DNA from: Peptococcaceae bacterium BRH_c8a
Lineage (GTDB): Bacteria > Bacillota > Desulfotomaculia > Desulfotomaculales > Desulfallaceae
Assembly (NCBI GenBank): GCA_000961575.1
Contig: LADP01000046.1
Location: 208,517-272,516 of the forward strand
DNA length: 64,000 nt
Direction: 5' to 3'
The first letter of the stretch is position 1, and each line of letters opens with the position of its first letter. This document shows positions 34,721 to 44,560 of the stretch, piece after piece. The position numbers and the translations under genes are program-made. The notes beneath the pieces were generated by a model that had not been told where the DNA came from, searched no databases, and saw only the letters and a program-made list of their open reading frames with translations.

Positions 34721-35370
34721 TCCACCACCGCTTTCTATGTGTCCATCGGGGACATTTGTTAAAGGGAGACATTCCCTTCTTGAAAGGAATACCCATATTG
34801 GGGACATTCCCTTACCTCAAAGGAATACCCAAACTTCAGCGGGTGTGTCCCCATTCCTTAAATCAGACTTTCTAATTACCAGCAAACATATCTCCTGTAG
34901 CACTTTTTTAATATTCTTGGCAAAGAGGGAAAAATCCTGTAACTTTAACGCGAAAAACGCGACAACCAAAACAAAAGATAAGTTGGTTGTAGTGGACGCG
35001 GCGCTCTGGTGATATCGCTCCGCTCTCTCTCGCAATTCTCATTGTTGTGTTCGGAGCTAATTATTATTACCGCATGGCACAAACTGCATAACCGTTTAGC
35101 TACGCCCTAAGCAGCCATGAATTCGGGGCTATGACGAGGCAAGCGCCTACGGCGCATGCCATAATTAAAACGTGCAGCTTTAACGCAAAAGCATCGCATT
35201 AGTTTTAGTATATAGCCAGGAAATTACTTTCTTTTGCGTTGCTGCACGATTCAACGCACCCAGGTGCACCGTTCGCTCCGGATATCACCAGATCGCCGCG
35301 AGGCTGGTTTTTCATTTTCTCTTGTGCCGCGTTGCGGCATGTTTGTCCACCCAAAACGCGACAACAAAAC
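34721..35370. other. Repeat-rich gap, no convincing gene
   Basis: Contains GGGACATTCCC-type short inverted repeats (34735-34860), a degenerate family G block near 34980-35020 and a clear family G copy at 35275-35316 (CGCTCCGGATATCACC ... GGCTGG). Short frames here lack ribosome binding sites and protein-like composition. A promoter for the polysaccharide control genes must lie in the left part, but none stands out. Confidence 0.5.
35275..35316. repeat. Dispersed repeat, family G copy 1
   Basis: About 42 bases from CGCTCCGGATATCACC to a GCTGGTTTTTCAT end, matching 44799-44841 in inverted orientation with few differences. A weaker relative is near 34980-35020. Confidence 0.7.
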
Positions 35371-35411
35371 AAAAAGGACAGGCTTTTTCGTATCTGAAAA
35401 AAAGCCTGTCC
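35371..35411 (-). terminator. metK: Rho-independent terminator of metK
   Basis: On the minus strand GGACAGGC (35411-35404) pairs with GCCTGTCC (35383-35376), with further A/T pairs inside, followed by TTTTTG. It lies just after the metK stop. Confidence 0.85.
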
Positions 35412-35437
35412 CCTACTTTTCCTTTGTTACTTGTAAA

Positions 35438-36628
<1,191 letters not shown>

Positions 36629-36810
36629 TTGGCAAACCTCCTTGCGGGGATAATAAAATACAACGACGCGGCACGTGCCGCGCCCGGATATAACAGGTTT
36701 TTTTGCTAAAAAACCATGTTTATTCTAACAGGAGCAGTATTTTATGTCAACGAGAAAGCTCATTCTAAAAGGCAATGACACCACCACAACCCGCCGGTAG
36801 CGAACAGTAA

Positions 36811-36875
36811 GGTGCCAGGTGTTGCAAGTTGAAAGTTGCGTATTTTGCATCTTTCAACTTGCAACACCTGGCACC
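36811..36875. repeat. Palindromic repeat, family D copy 2
   Basis: The most complete family D copy: GGTGCCAGGTGTTGCAAGTT arm at 36811 and its complement ending at 36875. About 20 bases later a GGGGACGGTTCTTTTG fragment (36902-36917) resembles families C/E. Confidence 0.92.
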
Positions 36876-37035
36876 AAAGCCCAACCGCAAAGGAAAGAAG
36901 CAAGGGGACGGTTCTTTTGCTTCCCCCTTTCTACTTCCAATAGTTAACTTTTTGCTGTAAAATAGCTATAATTATTACTAGCTATCGCATGCCGTTAGTT
37001 AAATAATCGTGTGTAGATTAAAAGGAGTTGTTTTA

Positions 37036-37257
37036 ATGGCTCTTAATCGCGTTAGGCAAGTTGTTGAACAGATTAAAGTGCTATCTGCAAAAGAAAAGTT
37101 AGAATTATTTAGAACTCTGCTAGAAGAAAATGTTTTTCCGGCAAAGGAAGACCACTTCACCGAACAAGAAATTGCTGAGATTGAAGCCGCACTGCAAGAA
37201 GTGGCCCGTGGGGAGTGGGTAGATTTTGATGAGTTCAGAAAAGAACACGGCTTTTAG
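37036..37257 (+). CDS. Type II antitoxin (RelE-pair type)
   Basis: 73 residues from ATG 37036 with AAAGGAG eight bases upstream. Helical and acidic, with VRQVVEQIKVLSAKEKLELF and the ending QEVARGEWVDFDEFRKEHGF. Homologous in style to the antitoxin at 26385-26591. It overlaps the toxin gene by 29 bases, the normal arrangement. The toxin is truncated (see next entry), so the pair is probably not functional as a module. Confidence 0.8.
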   Translation: MALNRVRQVVEQIKVLSAKEKLELFRTLLEENVFPAKEDHFTEQEIAEIEAALQEVARGEWVDFDEFRKEHGF

Positions 37258-37471
37258 GCTTCGCCTTTCTACTAAAGCATCCAAATATTTACTACGCATA
37301 AACAAGAAAACGGCAGAGCGGCTTCTCAATAAAATGGAAGTCTTAAAACAATATCCTTTAAGTGCAAAGGGAATTAAGCCTCTAGCCGGTAAGTTTTCCG
37401 GCCTTTTCCGCTTACGAATTGGTGACTACCGAGTTATTTATCAGATAGGGGGTCAGGCCTGTCGTAATTAA
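37229..37471 (+). pseudogene. RelE-type toxin truncated by a palindromic repeat
   Basis: RelE-like sequence from ATG 37229: FRLRLSTKASKYLLRINKKT, then FSGLFRLRIGDYRVIYQIG. Exactly here the family B palindrome begins (37448), and the frame closes eight codons later with GGQACRN encoded by the repeat. Normal RelE toxins continue for 20-25 more residues, including a conserved basic/aromatic end (HRxxxY). No remnant of that end is found beyond the repeat at 37536. The repeat has replaced the 3' end of the gene. Confidence 0.85.
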
Positions 37472-37535
37472 ATAACTACCCATGCAGGGCAGGCCCCTGT
37501 TGGGGAGTTATTTAATTACGACAGGCCTGACCCCC
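37448..37535. repeat. Palindromic repeat, family B copy 1
   Basis: 88 bases with outer arms GGGGGTCAGGCCTGTCGTAA and their complement, and a core holding AATTAAATAACT and its complement. Nearly identical to 43092-43179. It forms the 3' end of the RelE pseudogene. Confidence 0.95.
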
Positions 37536-37543
37536 TTGCTTCC

Positions 37544-37786
37544 CTAATCTATCTGCACCAAAACGGCATCTTTGCCGATCACTTTTATCTTATCCCAGGA
37601 CACCACCACGTCACCCCCGGCGCTAAGCAGGCCGAACATTTTCCGCGGCCCTTCCAATACCAGTGCCTTTATCCTACCTTCCACCGGGTCGAAGTGGGCG
37701 TCTTTTACCGGGCCCAGTTTGGCACCGTCCTTAAGGTTAATGATGTCTTTTTTGGTGAGCTCGCTGATCTTAAACAATCCGGCCAC
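37544..37786 (-). CDS. YlmC/YmxH-family PRC-barrel protein
   Basis: 80 residues: FKISELTKKDIINLKDGAKL, then GPVKDAHFDPVEGRIKALVL and KIKVIGKDAVLV. PRC-barrel proteins of the YlmC/YmxH family occur in almost all endospore formers; the cellular role is not established. It stands alone between two family B palindromes (37448-37535 and 37832-37917). Confidence 0.88.
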   Translation of the reverse strand: MAGLFKISELTKKDIINLKDGAKLGPVKDAHFDPVEGRIKALVLEGPRKMFGLLSAGGDVVVSWDKIKVIGKDAVLVQID

Positions 37787-37831
37787 CTCCCGGGATATAC
37801 TATGCCGGCGGCAGGCTGTTTGACACAGTCA

Positions 37832-37917
37832 GGGGGTCAGGCCCTGCATAACTGCGTAACTGCAGCTAAACCATTTAGTCTTGTTACAGTTATGCAGTTA
37901 TGCAGGGCCTGACCCCC
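37832..37917. repeat. Palindromic repeat, family B copy 2 (CATAAC core)
   Basis: Outer arms GGGGGTCAGGCCCTGCATAA and complement; core contains CTGCGTAACTGCAG and TTACAGTTATGCAG. Same outer arms as copy 1 but a different core, shared with the copies at 46080, 47403 and 52659. Confidence 0.93.
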
Positions 37918-38000
37918 TTTTCATTGCAAAATACCAAATAATTTGGAGGAATATCTTGGTTTTTGTCGAACGTAAATATTACATAATGTAATTATTACGT

Positions 38001-38078
38001 ATTGAGCGAAAACTATGATACGCGGCTTTATGATGGGCGCCTAATACCGCGGGGAGTTAGTGGCGCAACCGGTCGCTG
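38001..38078 (+). ncRNA. Class II c-di-GMP riboswitch
   Basis: The aptamer signature reads GCGAAAACTATGAT (38006 on), GATGGGCGCCTAATA, then GGGGAGTTAGTGGCGCAACC and GGTCGC. Compared with the known class II pattern (GGAAACAATGATGAATGGG, TTGGGCACTTG, GAGTTAGTAGTGCAACCGACCG), all the blocks are in order. GGCGC pairs with GCGCC for the central helix, and GCG with CGC closes P1. An intrinsic terminator follows at once, so control of transcription of the beta-helix gene at 38220 is likely. Confidence 0.92.
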
Positions 38079-38101
38079 CATTTTTATAATGCAGTTTTTT
38101 T
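38076..38101 (+). terminator. Intrinsic terminator of the riboswitch platform
   Basis: CTGCATT (38076-38082), loop TTTAT, AATGCAG (38088-38094) and then seven Ts. Its left arm starts inside the end of the aptamer P1, so ligand-dependent competition is structurally possible. The coding start is 119 bases further on. Confidence 0.85.
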
Positions 38102-38219
38102 GTGCCTTTTAGGGGGTGAAAGCACGATAAGTAATTGATATGTTAATAGAAAAGTTATTTGTTCGGAGTACGGGGCAGTATTTTACCTATTTTTAATGGA
38201 CAAAAAGGAGAAGGATTAG

Positions 38220-41200
38220 ATGCTAAAGAAAAAATTCAATAAAAAATTATCCTTATTGCTTACGCCGTTGTTGTTTGTGACCTTAGTTTTTGGAATATTA
38301 ATGCCCCCGGCAGCGTTTGCAAGTGAAAGAGATTTAAGCATTGAAAATATTACATCCGCATATGAATTTCCGGTATTTGAATTTACGGACCACCAATTTC
38401 CATTTGAAAAAAGGGATCGTCCAAACGAAGTTAGTGCCATGTCTTTTGGCATGATGTCCCTAACGGAAACTGAATTGGAAACTGAAAGCGTTACCAGGTA
38501 CGTATACCAGGGTTGGTCTGACGGGAACGTAGAGGACGTCGAGCTGACATGGGGTGTCGATGCTTTTAATTCCGTAAACGTTGCCGCTTCCGCCGCCAAC
38601 CCCGGCGATACCATTTATGTTTACGACGGCACTTATGATGAGAGGGTTTATATTTACACTGAAAACATTACGCTCCAAGCGCAGAGCAAGTCCGCTGTAC
38701 TTACCTGCACGGAGTTCGATGAATATGGAGCAGTAGTTGAGGTATTAGCGCCAGGTGTTACTATAGAAGGTTTCACCATCACCGCCGGTGAAGGGGCAGA
38801 AGCCGGGATATACATCTCGGATGAAGAAGATTCCATGCTTAAAACCGTCAGCCCTATTAATACAGATGAGGACTCGGGGTTAGATACCGTTATTCGCGAT
38901 AACGTTATAAATACAGTTGAGGATCCTGATTCCCGTTTATTTGTTGGTATAGCTGTTGAATCGGTGACCGGCGGAAATCTGACGGTTGAGAATAATGACG
39001 TATTGGGATTCTTTGCATATGGAATAGCTATTCCCTATGAAATAGATAATACGGTCAACATCACTGACAACACGGTTAATGGTTCGGATTATGGCATTTG
39101 GCTGGGTGGTCTTCTGGGTGGTCTTAATGAAGCAAATGTCGTGACGCCAAACATGATAATTGACGAAGAAGAGTATGTCAGTACGGCGAATATAACAATT
39201 GAAGACAATGCTGTAACCGGGCCGGGTGAATACGGATTTGGTGAATGCGGTATCTTTTCGTATGGCCTGTACCAGGGTTCTATTGTTGTTAAGGATAACG
39301 ATGTGTCGGGTAATTATTTGCATGGAATAGCCATGCCCATAGCAATAGATGTTGTTACCATCACGGGCAACGAGGTTAATGATGCGGAATTCGGCATTGT
39401 GGCGGGCGATTCCCGAATGCGTGCCAGGACGGCGGAGATAACAATTGACAGAGAGTATATCGAAACGGCAGACATAACAATTGAAGACAATACTGTAACC
39501 GGACCGGGTGAGCTCGGTATTTCCTTGCCTTCACTAACCCAAGGTTCAATTGTTATTGACAACAACACTATTTACGATTGTGTGTTCGGCATTATGAACG
39601 GTGGAATAGTTGGCCCCAAAATAAAAACTGACATCAACAATGCTACTTTGGTAAATGATGTTATGACGCTGAAAGTTACCAACAATAATATTATCTTGAA
39701 TGATAACGACTCGGACCAGGATTACTTTGGCGGATTATTTATGAACAACCTTGGAGGCGCAGCCACAATAAGCGACAACGCCGTTCACTGCTTGGGAGAA
39801 AATAATTATATAGTTGGGATTCTCGCCGGTTATTACGGGTACCCCGGTGCAGACTCGGAATTCTATCTGCTGGATAATAGCGTTTCGGCTTGTGGAATAG
39901 GGATTGGCGTACAAGGCAGCGTAGAAAATGGATTGGCATCAGTAACCGGCAACCAGGTGACCGACTGCCTGGGATTTGGATTTGTTATTGAAGGGCTAGA
40001 TGCTGCCTTTAAATTTGCCGGGAATGTAATCACCGGTACTACCAGCGACATGAGAGACTGGGGTGACTTCGGCGACTTGGGTGACTGGGGTAGCGGGGTC
40101 CTCATTAGTTATGCTTCCGGTGATGAAATGGTTAAAGAAATTGGCCCGGGCAACGTGATTACGGATAATGCAGGCGGCGGGATTTATGTGTCCAGTGATG
40201 CATCGGATTTACAAATATTCCGCAACACCTTGGCAAGAAACGGTGAAGGTATTGTTATTGAAGGCAGCAATAACGAAATTTGGGGCAACTGGATAGCCGA
40301 CAGCCTACAGCCGACATCCGGCATCCATTTGAGTGATTCATCCAATGGCGGCAACATAATTAATTTCAACAGCCTGTCCGGTAACGGGGTTGGTATTTCG
40401 TCTGATGTAGCAAATGAGGACGCCACCCTAAACTGGTGGAATGACGCTGCAGGCCCTGGGCATGACGGCGACTCGATAAGCGGATTCGCAAGCGCCAGCC
40501 TCTTGTATGAACCCTGGATTACTGGCGCAGCTTTAACAGCGGATAACGCGAATTTGCAAGTTAAAGACACGGTGCATCTTGATTTAACCGCTTATCTAAG
40601 TGACGAGCGCAGCGTTAGCGCCACGGTTTATGCCACCAACTTCACTTCGGATAATCCAAGCGTGGCCACTGTTACTAATGACGGTCTGGTGACCGCTAAA
40701 TCTGTAGGTACTGCCACAATTACGGCTCTGTTTGCCGATTGCCCCACTATTAAAATTAACGTGACAGCACCCTCTCGCGGCGGTGGTTCAGGCAATAGCA
40801 ACAAAACCAGGGCGAAGATTGACGCTTCCTCCGGCGGAACGGTCAGCTTTAAGAATGTCATAGTTGAAGTGCCGGGCAGCACCCTGCCCGAAGATGCTTA
40901 CATTAGTATTGAAAAGTTATCTTCCAGCAGCGGTAACAACGACCCGGCCGATTCGGGCTTCAAACTGCTGGGTAATGTTTATGAAATTAACACCACCGGC
41001 AGTTCCAATTTCGGTGCGCAAACGTTAACGATTAGCATAGCTTACGACCCATCCGAATTGGTAGACGGTGAGGTACCGGTAATCTACTGGTTTGACGGTG
41101 AAACATGGGTACCCCTGGAAACCACTTTGGAGCAGGACGAAAAAACCGGCCAGTGGTATGCCGTGGTTGTAGTAAACCACCTGACCAAGTTCGCGGTGCT

Positions 41201-41597
41201 GGCGGTTGAACCGGCTGCTAAGAAGGTTATTCAATTAACTATCGGCAGCCTGGATGCTTCTGTTGACGGCAACCCATATACAATGGACGCGGTGCCTTTT
41301 GTGGAAATAGGTTCCAACAGGACTTTGGTGCCGATCCGTTTTGTAAGTGAGGCGCTGGGAGCCGAAGCAGAATGGGTTCAAGAAGACAAACAAGTGATCA
41401 TTAATGACGGCGGCAAACAGATTACCTTAACGCTGGGTTCGGTGGAGGTTATGGTCGACGGTCAACCCATGACTATAGACTGCGCCCCGGTGGTGGTTAA
41501 TCCTGGCCGCACCTTTGTACCGCTGCGGTTTATCAGCGAAACCCTGGGGGCAACGGTAGATTATCAAGTGGATAAACAGATAGTGATTGAAAGGTAA
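38220..41597 (+). CDS. Large secreted parallel beta-helix protein with stalk-binding domains
   Basis: 1125 residues. A signal peptide (MLKKKFNKKLSLLLTPLLFV, cleavage after AFA near residue 35) is followed by a diverged ~65-residue stretch, then a right-handed parallel beta-helix (residues ~100-760) of NosD/pectate-lyase type: repeated INITDNTVNGS, ITIEDNAVTGPGE and ITIEDNTVTGPGE units. Next come a Big_2 Ig-like domain (residues ~775-855; NPSVATVTNDGLVTAKSVGT), a linker with SRGGGSGNSN, a beta domain (~870-1000) and two copper-amine-oxidase-like N-terminal domains (NRTLVPIRFVSEALGAEAEW; GRTFVPLRFISETLGATV). No LPXTG anchor or SLH domain. The AGGAG site lies seven bases before the ATG, under a class II c-di-GMP riboswitch. 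Likely an extracellular adhesin or carbohydrate-binding/cleaving protein; no lyase active site was identified. Confidence 0.9.
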   Translation: MLKKKFNKKLSLLLTPLLFVTLVFGILMPPAAFASERDLSIENITSAYEFPVFEFTDHQFPFEKRDRPNEVSAMSFGMMSLTETELETESVTRYVYQGWSDGNVEDVELTWGVDAFNSVNVAASAANPGDTIYVYDGTYDERVYIYTENITLQAQSKSAVLTCTEFDEYGAVVEVLAPGVTIEGFTITAGEGAEAGIYISDEEDSMLKTVSPINTDEDSGLDTVIRDNVINTVEDPDSRLFVGIAVESVTGGNLTVENNDVLGFFAYGIAIPYEIDNTVNITDNTVNGSDYGIWLGGLLGGLNEANVVTPNMIIDEEEYVSTANITIEDNAVTGPGEYGFGECGIFSYGLYQGSIVVKDNDVSGNYLHGIAMPIAIDVVTITGNEVNDAEFGIVAGDSRMRARTAEITIDREYIETADITIEDNTVTGPGELGISLPSLTQGSIVIDNNTIYDCVFGIMNGGIVGPKIKTDINNATLVNDVMTLKVTNNNIILNDNDSDQDYFGGLFMNNLGGAATISDNAVHCLGENNYIVGILAGYYGYPGADSEFYLLDNSVSACGIGIGVQGSVENGLASVTGNQVTDCLGFGFVIEGLDAAFKFAGNVITGTTSDMRDWGDFGDLGDWGSGVLISYASGDEMVKEIGPGNVITDNAGGGIYVSSDASDLQIFRNTLARNGEGIVIEGSNNEIWGNWIADSLQPTSGIHLSDSSNGGNIINFNSLSGNGVGISSDVANEDATLNWWNDAAGPGHDGDSISGFASASLLYEPWITGAALTADNANLQVKDTVHLDLTAYLSDERSVSATVYATNFTSDNPSVATVTNDGLVTAKSVGTATITALFADCPTIKINVTAPSRGGGSGNSNKTRAKIDASSGGTVSFKNVIVEVPGSTLPEDAYISIEKLSSSSGNNDPADSGFKLLGNVYEINTTGSSNFGAQTLTISIAYDPSELVDGEVPVIYWFDGETWVPLETTLEQDEKTGQWYAVVVVNHLTKFAVLAVEPAAKKVIQLTIGSLDASVDGNPYTMDAVPFVEIGSNRTLVPIRFVSEALGAEAEWVQEDKQVIINDGGKQITLTLGSVEVMVDGQPMTIDCAPVVVNPGRTFVPLRFISETLGATVDYQVDKQIVIER

Positions 41598-41635
41598 TTT
41601 TGTTGCTTTGGGATTAACATCGTACGGAAATATTG

Positions 41636-41668
41636 AGCCCGGGGTGTAAAGGCCCCGGGCTTTCTGTT
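41636..41668 (+). terminator. Rho-independent terminator of the beta-helix gene
   Basis: AGCCCGGGG (41636-41644) and CCCCGGGCT (41653-41661) form a strong stem followed by TTCTGTTT. Confidence 0.85.
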
Positions 41669-41860
41669 TCATATTTTAACTGGTCATGAAACAGTTGCCT
41701 GCGTGGCGCTGTTGAGGTATGCTGCATTTTAGCGGGTTTGGTGAGGCTTGGTGAGGTTTGGGAGCGGTATGTTTTTTGCAAATAAGATTAAAAAGCTTCA
41801 AGAAAGTATTATGTCATCAGAACATTTTGGTTTGTCATTTGCTATGAACCACAAAGAATC

Positions 41861-41922
41861 TGTCATTCTGAGCGCAGCGAAGAATCTTAAAGCCCAGATC
41901 CTTCGCTGCGCTCAGGATGACA
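41861..41922. repeat. Dispersed repeat, family F copy 4
   Basis: TGTCATTCTGAGCGCAGCGA to CTGCGCTCAGGATGACA; the best-conserved family F copy in the window. It lies just before the acyltransferase gene. Confidence 0.92.
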
Positions 41923-41979
41923 ACTTCCCAAAGTCTATTTTTTAATATCCAAAATATCTACTATGCTGGAGGGTTACCA

Positions 41980-42606
41980 TTGGCCTTTAAACTAAAGCTA
42001 TGCATCGCCGGTATTATTTCAATTTTTCCTTGGTTCCTTAAACCGCTTTTATACAGGCTGTTACTGGGCTATAAAGTCTCCAGTTCAGCAAGAATTGGGT
42101 TTTTGACCATGATTGCCGTAGATAAAGCTGATATTGCCAAGTGCAGCATTGGCAGCTTTAACTTCCTGGTTGGCCCGTACAGTTTAACCATTGCTGAAAA
42201 TTTCACTATGTTTTGCCGAAACACAATTAGTGTCCGCAACTGGGTTACGGATAGTAAAAATGCTGATTATGAAAGATACTGCTATTTAGGTAAAGATACG
42301 CTGGTCGCGGATCTGCATTATATTGACCCATCCGGCGGGTTTGAGTTGCAGGAAGGATCGTGGTTGGGAGGCAGGGGCAGCCAGTTTTGGACGCACGGTG
42401 CTCTGGCTGCCAACAGGAAGATAACCATTGGCAGCAATTGCTATATTGGTTCTGCAGTCAGGTTTAAACCTGGTACCACCATTGGCAATGGCAATATAGT
42501 CTCGCTGGGCAGTGTTGTGACCAAGAGTTTCGCACTGGAAAACGCCCTGATCGGCGGCTCACCCGCCACTGTGCTAAAGGAAGACTATAATGGTAAGTAT
42601 AAGTAG
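41980..42606 (+). CDS. Hexapeptide-repeat acyltransferase
   Basis: 208 residues from a TTG at 41980 with GGAGGG six bases upstream; longer starts would enter the family F repeat. Hexapeptide repeats of a left-handed beta helix appear at residues ~30-80 (ARIGFLTMIAVDKADIAKCS) and at the C-terminus (ITIGSNCYIGSAVRFKPGTT; IVSLGSVVTKSFALENALIG). Such enzymes transfer acetyl or other acyl groups to sugars. An N-terminal hydrophobic segment (CIAGIISIFPWFLKPLL) may associate with the membrane. Close to the surface genes, so polysaccharide modification is plausible but unproven. Ends immediately against the convergent gene at 42607. Confidence 0.85.
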   Translation: MAFKLKLCIAGIISIFPWFLKPLLYRLLLGYKVSSSARIGFLTMIAVDKADIAKCSIGSFNFLVGPYSLTIAENFTMFCRNTISVRNWVTDSKNADYERYCYLGKDTLVADLHYIDPSGGFELQEGSWLGGRGSQFWTHGALAANRKITIGSNCYIGSAVRFKPGTTIGNGNIVSLGSVVTKSFALENALIGGSPATVLKEDYNGKYK

Positions 42607-43077
42607 TCAAATATCCCAGGAATCATCATGCTTCCTTTTTTCCCAGGCCACAAATAGGAATGCGAAAGCTAACATTTGCAGAGTTACTTCGGGTATTCCT
42701 AACAAGTGTTCTTTTAGCGAAGCAGTTGTATAAATCAACCCTTCAATGGAACCCGGTGTGGCCGCCACCGCACCAATTAAAGTAAGTCCCCATAGCAAGC
42801 CAAATAGTTTAAACCATCCTCCCCTGCTAGCGGCAAAAATTTGATAGAAAGGATAAAGGATTAAGGCCAAAAATGCACCTCTTAAAACTTGAAATAAAAC
42901 TGCAGCCCGAACTATGGGTGAATCTAGATCCCTAAAATTTCTATAAACCTCTGACGCCCTAAAGTACTCATCGTAATTAAAAAGAGACATAAAGATAAGA
43001 CCAAAGACAGCATAAGTAACCACATGCACGAATACAAATCTCCCCAAATAACCTATAAAACTTTTTGGCTTCTTCAT
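42607..43077 (-). CDS. Small integral membrane protein
   Basis: 156 residues with about four membrane segments (FVFVHVVTYAVFGLIFMSLF; AFLALILYPFYQIFAA; LLWGLTLIGAVAATPG; MLAFAFLFVAW). Starts MKKPKSFIGYLG after an AGAGGTG. I do not recognise the family; it has the look of lipoprotein- or transport-unrelated four-helix proteins in Clostridia. Convergent with the acyltransferase gene, with no spacing. Confidence 0.7.
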   Translation of the reverse strand: MKKPKSFIGYLGRFVFVHVVTYAVFGLIFMSLFNYDEYFRASEVYRNFRDLDSPIVRAAVLFQVLRGAFLALILYPFYQIFAASRGGWFKLFGLLWGLTLIGAVAATPGSIEGLIYTTASLKEHLLGIPEVTLQMLAFAFLFVAWEKRKHDDSWDI

Positions 43078-43091
43078 AGTTCACCTCTAGG

Positions 43092-43179
43092 GGGTCAGGC
43101 CTGTCGTAATTAAATAACTCCCCATGCAGGGCAAGGCACCTGCTGGGAAAGTTATTTAATTACGACAGGCCTGACCCCG
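43092..43179. repeat. Palindromic repeat, family B copy 3
   Basis: Same outer arms and AATTAAATAACT core as 37448-37535. On the plus strand it is followed by six Ts. Lies between argH and the membrane protein gene. Confidence 0.95.
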
Positions 43180-43183
43180 TTTT

Positions 43184-44560
43184 TTAAACTTTCAGCCGCT
43201 CCCGGGCTGCGCGGATGGCCTCTTGCACTGCTGTCGGGGCCGGGCCTCCGGTTACGGAGCGGCCTTCTACGCACCGGGCGATGTCGATGGCCTGGTATAC
43301 GCCCGCTTCGATGGCCGGGGAGAATTGGTGGTATTCTTCCAGGCTTAATTCTTCCAGCGATTTTTGGTGTTCCAGGCAGTAGGCCACCGCCCGGCCCACT
43401 ATTTCGTGTGCTTCCCTAAAAGCGATGCCCCGCTGTACCAGGTAGTCGGCCAGGTCGGTGGCGTTGGTGAAACCGCCCCGGGCGGCCTGGGCCATGTTGT
43501 TATCCTTTACCCGCATGGTGGCCACCATCGGCCGGAAAGCCTGCAGGCATTTTTTCACCGTGTCTACGGCGTCGAACAGGGCTTCCTTGTCCTCCTGCAT
43601 ATCTTTGTTGTAGGCCAGGGGCAGCCCTTTAAGCATGGTTAACAGGGTGGACAGGTCGCCGAACACCCGCCCGCTTTTACCCCGGATTAGCTCGGCGACG
43701 TCGGGGTTTTTCTTTTGAGGCATCATGCTGCTGCCGGTGCTGTAGGCGTCGTCCAGTTCAATGAAGCCAAATTCGGCGGTGGACCAGAGGATAATTTCCT
43801 CACAAAACCGGCTCAGGTGCATCATGATTAATGAAGCGGCGGCGCAGAACTCCACCGCGAAGTCCCGGTCGCTCACTGCGTCCAGGCTGTTTTCGGTAAC
43901 GCCGGCAAAACCCAGTTCCCGGGCTACGTATTCCCGATCCAGAGGGAAGGTGGTGCCGGCCAGCGCCCCGGCCCCCAGAGGCATGACGTTCACCCGGCGG
44001 CGGCAGTCGGCCAGGCGGTCGGTGTCGCGGTTCAGCATCTGGCAGTAGGCCAGCAGGTGGTGGGCCAGGGTAATGGGCTGGGCCCGCTGCAGATGGGTGT
44101 AGCCCGGCATTACGGTAGCGGTGTGTTTTTCCGCCAAGTCCAGCAGGGTGCCGGTTAGATCCGCCAGCAGAGTGGTTGCGGCATCTATTTCGTCCCGCAG
44201 GTACATGCGCACGTCCAGAGCCACCTGGTCGTTGCGGCTGCGGGCAGTGTGCAGTTTTTTGCCCACCTCGCCGATGCGCTCAATCAGCATTTGCTCCACA
44301 TTCATGTGGATGTCTTCGGCGGTAACGGAAAACTCCACCCGGCCCGCCTCGATGTCGTCCAGAATCTGCTGCAGCCCGGCTACGATGGCCTCGGCCTCCC
44401 CGGGGGCGATAACCCCTACCCGGGCCAACATCTGCGCGTGGGCCATACTGCCTGTGATATCGTATTTGTAAAGCCGGCAGTCGAATGATATGGATGAATG
44501 AAAGTCATCCACCAACTGGTCGGTTTCCTTTTGAAAACGCCCGCCCCAAAGCTTGGCCAT
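43184..44560 (-). CDS. argH: Argininosuccinate lyase
   Basis: 458 residues. Final step of arginine synthesis: argininosuccinate to arginine plus fumarate. Signature GSSMMPQKKNPDVAELIRG near residue 278, plus TARSRNDQVALDVRMYLRD near 110 and TLQ-like YTHLQRAQPITLAHHLLAY near 158. Full length. It is separated from argG by the plus-strand glpX gene, so it probably has its own promoter. The stop is followed directly by a family B palindrome. Confidence 0.97.
   Translation of the reverse strand: MAKLWGGRFQKETDQLVDDFHSSISFDCRLYKYDITGSMAHAQMLARVGVIAPGEAEAIVAGLQQILDDIEAGRVEFSVTAEDIHMNVEQMLIERIGEVGKKLHTARSRNDQVALDVRMYLRDEIDAATTLLADLTGTLLDLAEKHTATVMPGYTHLQRAQPITLAHHLLAYCQMLNRDTDRLADCRRRVNVMPLGAGALAGTTFPLDREYVARELGFAGVTENSLDAVSDRDFAVEFCAAASLIMMHLSRFCEEIILWSTAEFGFIELDDAYSTGSSMMPQKKNPDVAELIRGKSGRVFGDLSTLLTMLKGLPLAYNKDMQEDKEALFDAVDTVKKCLQAFRPMVATMRVKDNNMAQAARGGFTNATDLADYLVQRGIAFREAHEIVGRAVAYCLEHQKSLEELSLEEYHQFSPAIEAGVYQAIDIARCVEGRSVTGGPAPTAVQEAIRAARERLKV

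Noticed and set aside
34817..35035. 72-codon minus-strand frame in the gap before metK
   Set aside because: Consists largely of repeat DNA, no ribosome site, no protein-like pattern.
36629..36810. SAM riboswitch upstream of metK
   Set aside because: The leader has a short GC hairpin but none of the conserved S-box blocks, and no terminator/antiterminator pair.
37448..37535. Family B palindromes as ordinary terminators
   Set aside because: Most copies are not followed by a T-run on the needed strand and occur between co-directional operon genes; repeat-element behaviour fits better, although some may slow transcription.
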